Source of the DNA: Lachnospiraceae bacterium
GTDB lineage: Bacteria; Bacillota; Clostridia; Lachnospirales; Lachnospiraceae
Reading direction: 5' to 3'
DNA: 64,000 nucleotides
Assembly (NCBI GenBank): GCA_029224965.1
Contig: JAQXVO010000008.1
Location: forward strand, 1-64,000
The translations under genes were made by a program, and so were the position numbers. The notes under the pieces are model-generated. The model had not been told where the DNA came from. It was given only the letters and a program-made list of their open reading frames with translations, and searched no databases. How positions within the stretch are numbered: position 1 is the stretch's first letter; every line of letters starts with the position of its first letter. Positions 43,759 through 52,828 of the stretch are shown here, piece by piece.

Positions 43759-44427
43759 ATGCAATTTTCATTAAGCGATCAAAGGAATCAGGCCGTTTTG
43801 TTTGACCTCGACGGAACTCTAGTGGATTCCATGGGAATGTGGGGCGATATCGACCGAATTTTCATGGCGGACAGGAAGCTTCCTCTGCCTAAGGATCTCC
43901 AGCTTTCCATAGCGGGAATGAGCATGTATGAGACAGCAGTCTATTTTAAGGAGAATTTCCATCTCAAAGATACGCCGGAAGAACTGATGGCCATCTGGAA
44001 TGATATGGCAAGAGAGGAATACCGGAACAAGATTCCCTTAAAGCCAGGTGCTCTGGACTTCCTGAACTGCCTCAAGAACCAAGGGATTCCTATGGGACTT
44101 GCCACATCCAATTCCATGGATCTGGTTTCTGCCTGCTTTGAAAAGACCGGACTCGATCAGTATATGGATGCGGTGATTTCCGCAGATCAGGTCAAAAACG
44201 GTAAGCCGGCACCGGATGTCTACCTGACCTGTGCGAAAGAACTGGGACAGAATCCTGCAAACTGTACCGTATTTGAAGATGTTCTTCAGGGAGTTCAGGC
44301 CGGAGTCAATGCCGGTATGCGGGTCATTGCTGTGGATGATCCGGTTTCCAGGGAGCATCTGGATGAGAAAAAGGAACTTGCTGTCGGAGTCATCCAGGAT
44401 TTCCGGGATCTTGAGGTTATAAAATGA
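43759..44427 (+). CDS. HAD family hydrolase, beta-phosphoglucomutase-like
   Basis: 222 residues. HAD motif I is LFDLDGTLVDSM (about 14-25; nucleophile and general acid Asp), motif II lies in ATSNSMDLV (about 115-123), and the later KNGKPAPDVYL and FEDVLQGVQAG contain motifs III and IV. The cap after motif I is of the helical C1 type. Likely phosphatase or phosphoglucomutase activity on a small phospho-compound; the substrate is unknown. It overlaps the following RluA-family gene by 4 bp. Confidence 0.85.
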   Translation: MQFSLSDQRNQAVLFDLDGTLVDSMGMWGDIDRIFMADRKLPLPKDLQLSIAGMSMYETAVYFKENFHLKDTPEELMAIWNDMAREEYRNKIPLKPGALDFLNCLKNQGIPMGLATSNSMDLVSACFEKTGLDQYMDAVISADQVKNGKPAPDVYLTCAKELGQNPANCTVFEDVLQGVQAGVNAGMRVIAVDDPVSREHLDEKKELAVGVIQDFRDLEVIK

Positions 44428-45476
44428 AAGAATTCAAAATCAGCCCTCTCAATCAGGATCAGAAACTGATCCGCTATCTGGAACGGGTCTTGAAAAAAGC
44501 CGGCTCCGGATTCCTCTACAAGATGCTTCGGAAGAAGAATATAACCCTGAACGGGAAAAAGGCCAGCGGAAATGAGACCTTACAGGCCGGAGATGTTGTT
44601 AAGATCTTTTTTTCGGATGAAACTTTTGAAAAAATGTCGGGACTGATTGAGGAGGCTGGAACGGAAAGCCCTCATTTAAACACGGTCAGAAGCTCTGAGA
44701 ACAAAATGCATTCATCCAGCATGAAAGACAGGTCTGAAAACAGAAAAAGTGAAGGCAGCAGGAAAGAAAAGCCGATATTTCCAAGAGCTCCCTTCCCAAT
44801 TCAGGTCCTCTATGAGGACAATGATCTTCTGGCTGTAAATAAACCATCCGGCGTTCTTTCCCAGAAGAGCGACAGGGGCCAGGCATCCATGAACGAGTAT
44901 CTGATCCGCTATTGTCTTGATCAGGCAGAGATGACCGAGGCGGATCTCCAGACCTTCCGGCCATCGGTTGTCAACCGGCTGGATCGGAATACCTCCGGCA
45001 TCCTTCTTTTTGGAAAGACCATGCGGGGGCTCCATCTGGGATCCGAACTTGTTAAATCCCACGAAGGACAGAAGACCTATCACTGCCTCGTTACAGGAGA
45101 CAGCAGCAGATTTCAAGAAAATACACTGGTCAAAGGCTGGCTCTTAAAGGACCCGAAGAAAAATATGGTCCGATATTCTGCCCATGAACTGGACAAGAGC
45201 CTTTATATGGAAGAAGAGGTAAGACTTCTGAAGAAAAAGGGCCCTTATTCCCTTCTGGAAGTCCTTTTGCATACAGGACGATCTCACCAGATCCGGTCCA
45301 GCCTTTCGGCCCTGGGATGTCCCATTGTAAATGACCGGAAGTATGGTGGAGTATCCATAAATTACAATACGGGTCAGCTTCTTCACGCCTGCGGTCTGAC
45401 TTTGCCGAACGGCGTCCGGATCAGCTGCCCGGATCCCAAGATTTTTTCCGAACTGACAGGAGAGGAGATAAAGTAA
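44424..45476 (+). CDS. RluA family pseudouridine synthase with extended S4 region
   Basis: 350 residues. An N-terminal S4 RNA-binding part (about 25-65) is followed by a charged Ser/Lys/Glu-rich linker (about 75-120) and the catalytic domain. VLYEDNDLLAVNKPSG (about 128-143) and VNRLDRNTSGILLFGKT (about 187-203) are typical; the catalytic Asp is in NRLD, with Asn replacing the more usual His. RNA target unknown. A second RluA-family gene (rluD) is at 56396. It shares one base with the next gene, recU. Confidence 0.88.
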   Translation: MKEFKISPLNQDQKLIRYLERVLKKAGSGFLYKMLRKKNITLNGKKASGNETLQAGDVVKIFFSDETFEKMSGLIEEAGTESPHLNTVRSSENKMHSSSMKDRSENRKSEGSRKEKPIFPRAPFPIQVLYEDNDLLAVNKPSGVLSQKSDRGQASMNEYLIRYCLDQAEMTEADLQTFRPSVVNRLDRNTSGILLFGKTMRGLHLGSELVKSHEGQKTYHCLVTGDSSRFQENTLVKGWLLKDPKKNMVRYSAHELDKSLYMEEEVRLLKKKGPYSLLEVLLHTGRSHQIRSSLSALGCPIVNDRKYGGVSINYNTGQLLHACGLTLPNGVRISCPDPKIFSELTGEEIK

Positions 45477-46039
45477 TGGCAACCTGGAATTCCCGGGGAC
45501 TCCGGGGTTCAACCTTTGAAGATTTCATCAACCGGACCAACGAGATCTATCTCGAAAACCATCTGGCTCTTATCCAGAAGATTCCGACGCCGATTACGCC
45601 GATTGATATTGATAAGGAGTCCAGACACATCACTCTGGCTTACTTTGACAAGAAGAGTACTGTCGATTATATCGGTGTGGTTCAGGGGATCCCGGTCTGC
45701 TTTGATGCCAAGGAGAGTACGACCGATACCTTTCCTCTTCACAACATCCATGAGCACCAGATGCAGTTCATGAGTGACTTCGAGGAGCAGAACGGTATCG
45801 CCTTTTTCCTGATCTACTACACCCAGTACCAGAAATATTACTATTTGACTTACCGGGAGGCCCAGTATTTCTGGAAGCGGGGCATGGAGCAGAACGGTCG
45901 AAAGAGCTTCCGCCTGAAGGAACTTCGGGACGACTATTTCTTCGAATCCCGGGGAATTCTTCTGGTTCCATACCTGGATCTCCTCCAGCATGATCTGGAT
46001 GACCGGGAGCGGGAAGAGAATCATAAAACGGAAGAATAG
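45476..46039 (+). CDS. recU: RecU-type Holliday junction resolvase
   Basis: 187 residues. RecU resolves Holliday junctions in Firmicutes, working with RuvAB (20448). NSRGLRGSTFEDFINRTN (about 5-22) and FPLHNIHEHQMQFM (about 86-99) match the RecU family. The nuclease core TVDYIGVVQGIPVCFDAKES (about 62-81) carries Asp64, Asp77 and Lys79; the middle position is Glu in B. subtilis RecU, so Asp here is a conservative change. The C-terminus is short and charged. It follows an RluA-family gene by a 1-bp overlap. Confidence 0.82.
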   Translation: MATWNSRGLRGSTFEDFINRTNEIYLENHLALIQKIPTPITPIDIDKESRHITLAYFDKKSTVDYIGVVQGIPVCFDAKESTTDTFPLHNIHEHQMQFMSDFEEQNGIAFFLIYYTQYQKYYYLTYREAQYFWKRGMEQNGRKSFRLKELRDDYFFESRGILLVPYLDLLQHDLDDREREENHKTEE

Positions 46040-46120
46040 AAGGTTAAGATATCCATTCAGTAAAAGACAAATCAGGAAAACACTGAAATCGGGATGAAAT
46101 CCGGGAGGCTTGAAAAAAAT

Positions 46121-47365
46121 ATGATCCGACCTTTTCAGAAAAAGGAAATACCGGCTAAGAGCCGTCTTCTCATCATCACAGAAAAGATGGTCAATGACCA
46201 GGCATTTTATATGGAGTTCCTCCTGGATGCTGATCGGAAGACGGTTTTGATCCATGCCGAGGCACAAAGCCATAAGCTCCGTCTGGGCAGCCTTTATTGC
46301 GGGCGGATCGAGCGGGTTCTGACCTCACCGAGAGCCGCCTTTTTGAATCTGGGCGATGTCATGGCTTATCTTCCCATCCGAAAGGACATGCCGCTCTTCT
46401 ATACGGACAAGCAGTCGAAAAAGGACTTTTCCAAGGGCGAAGGACTGGCTCAGGGAGACAGTCTTCTCGTTTCCATTGACAAGGAGGCTGTCCGGACCAA
46501 GGAAGCGGTTCTGACCAGCCAGTTTACGATCAAAAGCAGCCATCTGATCTATGCCTTCGGCCGGAAGGGCCTGCATTTTGCCAAGGCCATTCGAAAGGAT
46601 CAGAAGAGAGAGGTCGAAGAGTGTTTTCAGGCTCTCTCGCCGGATAGCTGGGACGGCTCCATTACCCTTCGAACCAACGCCAAGGGTCTTCCCGCGGATC
46701 TCCTTCTGAAGGAGGCCGGGCAGCTTCTGGACCATGTCCGGGAGCTGGAAGACCTGGCCAAATGTAAGGCGGCGCCGGGTCTGGTAGAAGAAGCAGAGCC
46801 GCATTATATGGAGACCTTTCTTCATGAGGCAGATGCCTTTGACTATGTCCGGACGGATCTATTGGATGTCTATGAGGCTCTGAAAAGCAAGGCTGAGGAA
46901 GCTGGTCAGCCGGAGCTCCTGGAGAAAATTGACTTTTATCAGGATGATTTTCCTCTGTCGAACCTCTATTCCCTGACCAGACGGCTGGAGGATGCCAGCC
47001 AGAGGATGGTCCATCTGAAAAGCGGCGGCAATCTGGTCATAGAAAAGACCGAAGCCTGCTATGTGATCGATGTCAATACAGCCCAGGCTCTTAAGACGAC
47101 CGCCTTCGATCTGAATCGCGAGGCCATGGAAACTGCCATGCAGCAGATCCGCCTTCGCAATCTGTCCGGTATTATTCTCATCGATCTGATGAAAATGAAG
47201 ACCGAAGAGGAAAGAAAGGAGCTGGTCGATCTTTCAAAGAAACTGGCGGAGAAAGACCCTGTACCGGTCCGGATCTACGGGATCACAGCTTTAGGACTTC
47301 TCGAAATGACAAGAGAGAAGCGGGAGGCAACGCTGAGAGAACAGATGGAACTGAAGAAGTTCTAA
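46121..47365 (+). CDS. rng: Ribonuclease E/G family protein
   Basis: 414 residues. Single-strand endonuclease of the RNase E/G group. An S1-like region (about 30-110) precedes the RNase H-like and catalytic parts. LVIEKTEACYVIDVNTAQ (about 306-323) and GIILIDLMKMK (about 348-358) hold the two catalytic Asp residues. The ATG at 46121 follows GGGAGG by 12 bp; an upstream ATG at 46094 has a poor site. RNase E/G directly before rplU is common in clostridia and suggests coordinated ribosome production, though a separate promoter precedes rplU. Confidence 0.85.
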   Translation: MIRPFQKKEIPAKSRLLIITEKMVNDQAFYMEFLLDADRKTVLIHAEAQSHKLRLGSLYCGRIERVLTSPRAAFLNLGDVMAYLPIRKDMPLFYTDKQSKKDFSKGEGLAQGDSLLVSIDKEAVRTKEAVLTSQFTIKSSHLIYAFGRKGLHFAKAIRKDQKREVEECFQALSPDSWDGSITLRTNAKGLPADLLLKEAGQLLDHVRELEDLAKCKAAPGLVEEAEPHYMETFLHEADAFDYVRTDLLDVYEALKSKAEEAGQPELLEKIDFYQDDFPLSNLYSLTRRLEDASQRMVHLKSGGNLVIEKTEACYVIDVNTAQALKTTAFDLNREAMETAMQQIRLRNLSGIILIDLMKMKTEEERKELVDLSKKLAEKDPVPVRIYGITALGLLEMTREKREATLREQMELKKF

Positions 47366-47402
47366 TTTTTGGAAAATCTCTGAAAATTTTCGGGAAGATG
47401 CA

Positions 47403-47431
47403 TTGACTTTCATAAAATTGGATGCTAGTAT
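47403..47431 (+). promoter_or_regulatory. Sigma-A promoter of rplU operon
   Basis: TTGACT (47403-47408), a 17-bp spacer and TAGTAT (47426-47431) preceded by TGC (extended -10). Transcription should begin near 47438. Confidence 0.8.
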
Positions 47432-47437
47432 ACTAGA

Positions 47438-47510
47438 GTATGCCGCTTGGAGAGGTTAGAAGTCTGTCCATAACGGACAGCGCCATATCCAGCGAGAAAG
47501 AATTTAGGAG
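47438..47510 (+). ncRNA. L21 leader (rplU 5' autoregulatory RNA)
   Basis: The 80-nt leader between the rplU promoter and its start folds into a hairpin, CTGTCC (47464-47469) with GGACAG (47475-47480), and then shows CCATATCCAGCGAGAAAG before the AGGAGGTG ribosome-binding site. Firmicutes have a known L21 leader in this position thought to bind L21. I recognise its overall layout; a covariance-model match is needed to confirm it. Confidence 0.7.
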
Positions 47511-47518
47511 GTGCCACA

Positions 47519-47827
47519 ATGTACGCAGTGATTCAGACTGGTGGCAAGCAGTACAAGGTTTCTGAAGGCGATATCATTAACGTTGAGAAGCTGAACGTTG
47601 AAGAAGGTCAGAAGGTTAATTTCGACCAGGTTCTTCTTGTCGGCGGAGATGAGATGAAAGTTGGCAATCCGGTTGTTTCCGGTGCTACTGTAGAGGGTTC
47701 TGTACTTCGTAACGGTAAGGCCAAGAAGGTCATCGTTTACAAGTATAAGAGAAAGACCGGCTATCACAAGAAGAACGGTCACAGACAGGCTTTCACTCAG
47801 GTGAAGATCGAGAAGATCAACGCTTAA
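47519..47827 (+). CDS. rplU: 50S ribosomal protein L21
   Basis: 102 residues. [18 protein letters not shown] is the usual N-terminus and [15 protein letters not shown] (about 75-89) the rRNA-binding segment. AGGAGGTG precedes the ATG. First gene of the conserved rplU-prp-rpmA operon, with a structured leader. Confidence 0.97.
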   Translation: MYAVIQTGGKQYKVSEGDIINVEKLNVEEGQKVNFDQVLLVGGDEMKVGNPVVSGATVEGSVLRNGKAKKVIVYKYKRKTGYHKKNGHRQAFTQVKIEKINA

Positions 47828-47841
47828 TCTGTTGAGAAGAC

Positions 47842-48177
47842 ATGATCCGAGTTACAGTCGATAAAAGTCATGGAAAATTTAAGAGCATTACCTGCGAAGG
47901 GCACGCTTTATTTGACAGCTACGGAAAAGACATCGTATGTGCAGCAGTCAGTGTTCTTGTGATTAACACGATCAATAGTCTGGAAGTCATAAGCAAGGAT
48001 TCTTTTCAGGATGATAACGATCCGGAAGGCGGTTATATCCGGGTGACTTTCGACCAGGATATATCGCATGAGGGAGTTATTTTAATAGAGTCCATGATTC
48101 TCGGCTTACAGACGATCGAAGACAATTATGGCAAACGTTATTTGAATCTAACGATTCAGGAGGTAGAACAATGTTGA
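47842..48177 (+). CDS. prp: Ribosomal-processing cysteine protease Prp
   Basis: 111 residues. Prp removes the N-terminal extension of ribosomal protein L27 in Firmicutes that have it. The catalytic pair is visible: His in CEGHALFD (about residue 22) and Cys in DIVCAAVS (about residue 34). Its position between rplU and rpmA is the family's standard context, and the L27 gene next to it does carry a cleavable extension. It overlaps rpmA by 7 bp. Confidence 0.95.
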   Translation: MIRVTVDKSHGKFKSITCEGHALFDSYGKDIVCAAVSVLVINTINSLEVISKDSFQDDNDPEGGYIRVTFDQDISHEGVILIESMILGLQTIEDNYGKRYLNLTIQEVEQC

Positions 48178-48461
48178 ATTTAAACCTTCAGTTTTTCGCT
48201 CATAAGAAGGGAATGGGTTCCACCAAGAACGGACGTGATTCCGAGTCCAAGCGTCTTGGTGCCAAGAGAGCAGACGGCCAGTTCGTAAAGGCCGGCAATA
48301 TCATTTATCGTCAGCGCGGAACCAGGATTCATCCGGGTCAGAACGTCATGAAGGGTGGAGATGATACCCTTTTTGCAACCAGCGATGGAATTCTTCGTTT
48401 CGAGCGTAAGGGTAAGGATAAGAAGGTTGCTTCTGTATACCCTGTAGCTTCTGAGAACTAA
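48171..48461 (+). CDS. rpmA: 50S ribosomal protein L27 with Prp-cleaved N-terminal extension
   Basis: 96 residues. The protein begins [18 protein letters not shown]: the [11 protein letters not shown] site is the known Prp cleavage point, so the mature form starts at Ala10. The remaining body ([23 protein letters not shown]) is typical L27. The start lies within the prp 3' end, and AGGAGG precedes it. Followed by a strong terminator. Confidence 0.97.
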   Translation: MLNLNLQFFAHKKGMGSTKNGRDSESKRLGAKRADGQFVKAGNIIYRQRGTRIHPGQNVMKGGDDTLFATSDGILRFERKGKDKKVASVYPVASEN

Positions 48462-48479
48462 TACTGGTTTTCTGAATGG

Positions 48480-48513
48480 GCCCGGCTGATTGTGAATCAG
48501 TCGGGCTTTTTTT
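48480..48513 (+). terminator. Rho-independent terminator after rpmA
   Basis: A 12-bp stem (48480-48491 with 48495-48506), a 3-base loop and T7. It lies 29 bp before the obgE start, which rules out longer obgE starts. Confidence 0.95.
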
Positions 48514-48542
48514 CGAGATTTTTGAATTTAGAAAGGACGACT

Positions 48543-49829
48543 ATGTTTGCTGATAAGGCTAGGGTAATTCTCTGCTCCGGCAAGGGCGGCAATGGCCATG
48601 TTTCCTTCCGCCGTGAGAAATATGTACCGGATGGCGGCCCGGACGGCGGTGACGGCGGTAAGGGCGGCGATGTAATTATTGTTACGGATACAGCCCTTAA
48701 TACCTTAAGTGATTATCGTCACGTCCATAAGCTGTCCGCCCAGAACGGAGAAGAGGGCGGCAAGAAAAACTGCCACGGAAAGAAAGGCCAGGATCTGATC
48801 CTGAAGGTGCCGGAGGGCACGGTTATCCGTGAGGCAGAAACCGGAAAAGTCATTATGGACATGTCCGGTGACCGGAAAAGATATACCATTCTGACGGGCG
48901 GTGTCGGCGGCCTCGGAAACCAGCACTTCGCAACGGCGACTATGCAGGCTCCCAAATATGCCAAACCGGGCGGACCGGCCAGAAGCATTGAGGTTATTTT
49001 CGAGCTCAAGGTCATCGCAGATGTCGGTCTCATTGGCTTCCCCAATGTCGGAAAGTCGACCTTCCTGTCACATGTGACCAATGCGCAGCCAAAGATTGCA
49101 AATTATCACTTTACGACGCTGAATCCTATCCTCGGTGTGGTCAATTATCCCAACGTACCGGAATTTGTCATCGCTGACATTCCCGGCCTGATTGAGGGTG
49201 CGGCCGAGGGAATTGGCCTGGGCCATGAATTCCTCAAGCATATCCAGAGAACCAAGATTCTGGTTCATCTGGTGGACGGTGCATCGGTTGAGGGCAGAGA
49301 TCCCATTGCCGATATCAAGGCCATCAATGAAGAGATTGGAAAATATGACGGCGACCTTTTAAAGAAGCCTCAGATCATTGCTCTGAATAAGATGGATGTC
49401 ATTCCGGACAGGAAGGATGAAGTCATTGCAAAGGTTAAGGATGCCTTCAAAGAGGAAGGATATCCGGTCTTTGCCATTTCCGCTGTTACCGGTCAGGGCT
49501 TGAAGGAACTCCTCTACGCCATGAAGGAAGAGCTGGATCAGTTCCCCAAGGAACCTTTTGTTTATGAATCCGAGGTGGATCCGGATCACGCAGATCTGTC
49601 CGAGGGAAGCCTTTCCGTTTATCGGAAGCCGGATAATTCCTTTGTTGTGGAAGGAACAAAGATCGACAAGATGCTGGGTTATACCAATCTCGATTCGGAG
49701 AAGGGCTTTGTCTTCTTCCAGAAATTCCTCCACGATCAGGGTATCAATAAGTTGCTCGAGGATCAGGGCTGCGAGGAAGGTGATACCGTCTGGGTTGGAA
49801 ATATGGCCTTTGAGTATTTCAAATCCTGA
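48543..49829 (+). CDS. obgE: GTPase ObgE/CgtA
   Basis: 428 residues. Essential GTPase in 50S assembly and stress response. The glycine-rich Obg domain (about 1-158; VSFRREKYVPDGGPDGGDGG) is followed by the G domain with P-loop GFPNVGKST (about 165-173), DIPGLIEGA (switch II), NKMD and SAVTGQG, then a C-terminal OCT domain (about 350-428). The ATG at 48543 has AAAGGA upstream; an in-frame ATG at 48492 lies inside the rpmA terminator stem and can be excluded. Confidence 0.96.
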   Translation: MFADKARVILCSGKGGNGHVSFRREKYVPDGGPDGGDGGKGGDVIIVTDTALNTLSDYRHVHKLSAQNGEEGGKKNCHGKKGQDLILKVPEGTVIREAETGKVIMDMSGDRKRYTILTGGVGGLGNQHFATATMQAPKYAKPGGPARSIEVIFELKVIADVGLIGFPNVGKSTFLSHVTNAQPKIANYHFTTLNPILGVVNYPNVPEFVIADIPGLIEGAAEGIGLGHEFLKHIQRTKILVHLVDGASVEGRDPIADIKAINEEIGKYDGDLLKKPQIIALNKMDVIPDRKDEVIAKVKDAFKEEGYPVFAISAVTGQGLKELLYAMKEELDQFPKEPFVYESEVDPDHADLSEGSLSVYRKPDNSFVVEGTKIDKMLGYTNLDSEKGFVFFQKFLHDQGINKLLEDQGCEEGDTVWVGNMAFEYFKS

Positions 49830-49922
49830 AAAGGAGATTTGAATTTTGAAATCATGGAACAAAGGCTTCGGCTCTGAATGATTTATAAGAATGAATTGCA
49901 GATTCATAAGAATGGAGAATAT

Positions 49923-50210
49923 ATGAATAACAAACAGAGATCCTATCTGTCCGGCCTTGCAGCCAATGAGACAGCAATTTTCCAGATCGGAAAAAGCAGC
50001 CTGACACCGGAGGTTGTCGCTGCCGTTGCGGAAGCCCTGGAAGCCAGAGAGCTGGTCAAGGTATCCGTATTGAAGAATTGCGCCGATGATCCCAAGGATC
50101 TGGGCGAAATGCTGGCAGAGCGGACCCGGTCTGAGGTCGTCCGTGTGATCGGACGGAAGATTGTCCTCTACAAGAGGGCCAAGAAGCCGAAGATTATTCT
50201 TCCGGAATAA
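49923..50210 (+). CDS. yhbY: YhbY family RNA-binding protein
   Basis: 95 residues. Single CRM domain that binds pre-50S particles. LSGLAANETAIFQIGKSSLTPEVV (in part, about 7-26) and VLYKRAKKPKI at the end are typical, although the usual LKPVVQIGK is altered to AIFQIGK. The ATG at 49923 has GGAGA nearby; an earlier ATG at 49878 would add 15 residues without family support. It lies between obgE and nadD, the usual clostridial order. Confidence 0.9.
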   Translation: MNNKQRSYLSGLAANETAIFQIGKSSLTPEVVAAVAEALEARELVKVSVLKNCADDPKDLGEMLAERTRSEVVRVIGRKIVLYKRAKKPKIILPE

Positions 50211-50217
50211 ATGTCAG

Positions 50218-51570
50218 ATGATGCAGTTTTCTAAGGAAATGAAGCAGAAAGAATACAGGCAGGAGAAAGATTCCCTGTCAGCACAAAAGGGAACAAGGAA
50301 GATCGGCATCCTGGGCGGAACTTTTCTGCCCATGCATATGGGCCATCTCATGATGGCAAAGGCAGCTCTGAAGACCCTTTTCCTGGACCAGGTCTGGATT
50401 CTTCCGAACGGGAATCCTCCCTATAAGGAGGTCCGGGACCAGATTCCGGATGTCTGCCGGCTGGAGCTGATCCGCTGCCTGATTCAGGCGGAGCCGAAAA
50501 TGGTCTTAAAGGACATCGAATGCCGGCGGTCTTCCTTTCGCTATTCCTATCAGACCATGACAGAGCTGGATCAGGCCAATCCGGATATCACTTTTTACTT
50601 CATTATGGGTGAGGATTCCCTGGATTATTTCGACCACTGGAGGCACCCGGAGATCATCACAGAGCATGCGAAAATCGCGGTGATCGGCCGGCCTCTGACG
50701 GATGGCGAGCAGACGGACCAGTCGAGAATCGAAGATCCGGATTTCAAGGCCCTTTCTCTTCCCGAGAAATGTAAGGCTATGGCTGAGAAATATAGGCAGG
50801 ATTTTTTCCTGGTGCCAATGGAACCCCTGGGAGCCTCTTCCTCGGAGATCCGTTCGAGACTTAAGTCTCTTTCCAACGATGAGAGAAAACGGCTGTCTGA
50901 GGATCCTGGAGCCTTAGAGGACTATGCCGCTTCGGTTTATCTTTCTCCGAAGGAGCTGTATTATATTCTGGAACATCGGTTGTTTGAGAGCAGGCAGAAA
51001 ATGACAATGACGATTACGGAAATCGAAAATGATCTGAAAAAACGGCTGAAGCCTTCCCGCTATCAGCACACCATGGGTGTCATGTATACGGCGGCGGCTC
51101 TGGCCATGCGCTATCAGTACCCTATGGAGAGTGCCCTTTATGCCGGTCTCCTTCATGACTGTGCCAAGTACGAGTCTGGCGAGAATCTTCTGAAGATCTG
51201 CAGGGAGAACGGGATTCCGGTGACGGAAGTGGAAGAGAAGTCGCCTCAGCTTCTGCATGCCAAGGTTGGCGCTTTCTATGCCAGAGAGCGTTATGGCGTG
51301 AAGGATCCGCAGATTCTCCATGCGATTACGGTTCATACGACGGGAATGCCCAATATGAGCATGCTGGACAAGATCCTTTTCATTGCAGATTATATCGAGC
51401 CGGGCAGAGATAAGGCCAGAAACCTGACTGAGATCCGTTCACTTGCCTTCGAGGATCTGGACCGTGCCTGTGCGAAGATTCTGAAGGATACGCTGGATTA
51501 TCTGAACGAACGCGGCCAGGAGATCGATACGACGACAGAAGCCACCTACGAGTTCTACAGTAAGGTGTGA
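50218..51570 (+). CDS. nadD: Fused nicotinate-nucleotide adenylyltransferase (NadD) and HD-domain hydrolase (YqeK)
   Basis: A continuous 450-residue frame joins two enzymes. The first half is NadD (about 25-235): GILGGTFLPMHMGHLMMAK with the HxGH-type motif and SSSEIRSRL near its end, making NaAD from NaMN. The second half is a YqeK HD phosphohydrolase (about 265-450): YQHTMGVMYTAAALA, LLHDCAKYES and FIADYIEPGR, matching diadenosine tetraphosphate hydrolases. In B. subtilis these are separate adjacent genes. The start is uncertain: ATG at 50218 or 50221, or 50239; all give a non-conserved basic leader of 20-27 residues. rsfS follows 54 bp downstream. Confidence 0.92.
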   Translation: MMQFSKEMKQKEYRQEKDSLSAQKGTRKIGILGGTFLPMHMGHLMMAKAALKTLFLDQVWILPNGNPPYKEVRDQIPDVCRLELIRCLIQAEPKMVLKDIECRRSSFRYSYQTMTELDQANPDITFYFIMGEDSLDYFDHWRHPEIITEHAKIAVIGRPLTDGEQTDQSRIEDPDFKALSLPEKCKAMAEKYRQDFFLVPMEPLGASSSEIRSRLKSLSNDERKRLSEDPGALEDYAASVYLSPKELYYILEHRLFESRQKMTMTITEIENDLKKRLKPSRYQHTMGVMYTAAALAMRYQYPMESALYAGLLHDCAKYESGENLLKICRENGIPVTEVEEKSPQLLHAKVGAFYARERYGVKDPQILHAITVHTTGMPNMSMLDKILFIADYIEPGRDKARNLTEIRSLAFEDLDRACAKILKDTLDYLNERGQEIDTTTEATYEFYSKV

Positions 51571-51624
51571 GCCTTGAATCTTTGAATTGCTGATTGAGAT
51601 TCTACGAAAACAGGAGAGAAGAGA

Positions 51625-51978
51625 ATGAGTGAAGTTTTAAATGAAGACCTGGAGCTTGTGAAGAAGATCCGCGACGCTCTTGAGGATAAGAAGGCAGAAG
51701 ATATCCGCGTTCTGGACATTCGTGAGATCACGACCATCGGCGATTATTTCGTTATCGCAAGCGGAAACAATGCCAACCAGCTGCAGGCCATGGAAGATGC
51801 AGTCGATGAAGTTATGTACAAAAACGGCCATCATCAGAAGTCTGTTGAAGGAAACCGTGCTTCGTCCTGGATTCTGATGGACTATGGCAATATCATTGTC
51901 CATATCTTTTCCAAGGAAGACCGGCTTTTCTATGATCTGGACCGGATCTGGAAGGATGGTAAGGAAATCGAGTTCTGA
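51625..51978 (+). CDS. rsfS: Ribosomal silencing factor RsfS
   Basis: 117 residues. Binds L14 and blocks subunit joining when nutrients are scarce. DIREITTIGDYFVIASGNNANQL (in part, about 30-50) and EGNRASSWILMDYGNIIVHIF (in part, about 75-94) are hallmark segments. It follows nadD-yqeK and is terminated by a bidirectional hairpin shared with lexA. CAGGAGAG lies ahead of the ATG. Confidence 0.96.
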   Translation: MSEVLNEDLELVKKIRDALEDKKAEDIRVLDIREITTIGDYFVIASGNNANQLQAMEDAVDEVMYKNGHHQKSVEGNRASSWILMDYGNIIVHIFSKEDRLFYDLDRIWKDGKEIEF

Positions 51979-52064
51979 TTGCCGAAATGATCATAAGCAA
52001 ATAAACAGCTGCAGTTCTGATTGTTTCAGGCAGTATTCCTGATTAAAATGAAAGAATCATATAA

Positions 52065-52127
52065 AATACCCCCGGGCATATACTTCAGACTTTGATTTCT
52101 GAGGAGATGTCCAGGGGTATTTTTTTT
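52065..52127. terminator. Terminator between rsfS and lexA
   Basis: A long stem, AATACCCC plus CGGGCAT (52065-52079) with ATGTCC plus AGGGGTATT (52107-52121), has an inner TCAGA/TCTGA hairpin and T8 on the plus strand; on the minus strand an A-rich flank gives a weaker T-rich tail. It ends rsfS and probably lexA. Confidence 0.85.
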
Positions 52128-52140
52128 ATTTAAAGATTTT

Positions 52141-52758
52141 TTATTTAAAGAAACGGAAGACGCCGAAAACCTTACCGAGAATCTGGCAGTCCGGAACGAT
52201 AATTGGATCCATACTGTCATTTTCCGGCTGCAGACGGATATGGTCCTTCTCCCGGAAGAAACGCTTTACGGTGGCGGAATCGTCTACCAGGGCAACGACA
52301 ATATCGCCGTTCTCGCAGGTCGGCTGCTTCTTCACCAGAATCAAGTCTCCGTCGAAGATACCAATATTGATCATGGATTCTCCCCGTACACGAAGCAGGA
52401 AGGACTGCTGGTTGGGCATATATTCACTGGGAATCGGGAAGTAGTTCTCGATGTTCTGTGTGGCCAGGATCGGCTGGCCGGCTGCTACCTGACCGATCAG
52501 AGGTACATTGACCACTTCACGGCGGGTCAGATTGAAGTTGTCGTCGATGATCTCAATGGCTCTCGGCTTGGTCGGATCCCGACGGATATAGCCGTTCTTC
52601 TCCAGCTTTTCCAGGTGAGAGAAGACAGAAGAGGTCGACTTCAGATGAACGGCCTCACAGATCTCCCGAACGGAAGGCGGATAACCCTTACTGAGAATCT
52701 CATTTTTTAAGAAGTCTAAGATTTCCTGCTGCTTTTCTGTAATTTTACCGTATGCCAT
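52141..52758 (-). CDS. lexA: LexA repressor
   Basis: 205 residues. SOS regulator. The N-terminal winged helix (about 1-70) reads [14 protein letters not shown], the recognition element. The self-cleavage site is Ala93-Gly94 (VAAGQP), with catalytic Ser128 (RGESMI) and Lys165 (ATVKRF). GGGAGG is 7 bp upstream of the ATG at 52758, preferred over a longer ATG start at 52818 that would lie outside family length. Three LexA-box-like sites lie in the 178-bp gap to the divergent YneA-like gene; the nearest is 71 bp from the lexA start, so autoregulation is possible. Confidence 0.97.
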   Translation of the reverse strand: MAYGKITEKQQEILDFLKNEILSKGYPPSVREICEAVHLKSTSSVFSHLEKLEKNGYIRRDPTKPRAIEIIDDNFNLTRREVVNVPLIGQVAAGQPILATQNIENYFPIPSEYMPNQQSFLLRVRGESMINIGIFDGDLILVKKQPTCENGDIVVALVDDSATVKRFFREKDHIRLQPENDSMDPIIVPDCQILGKVFGVFRFFK

Positions 52759-52828
52759 TCCAGGCCTCCCATTTCTAATATTTAGTTTTATGATACCATA
52801 CCGCCATTCTGAAGGCAAACGTATATTC

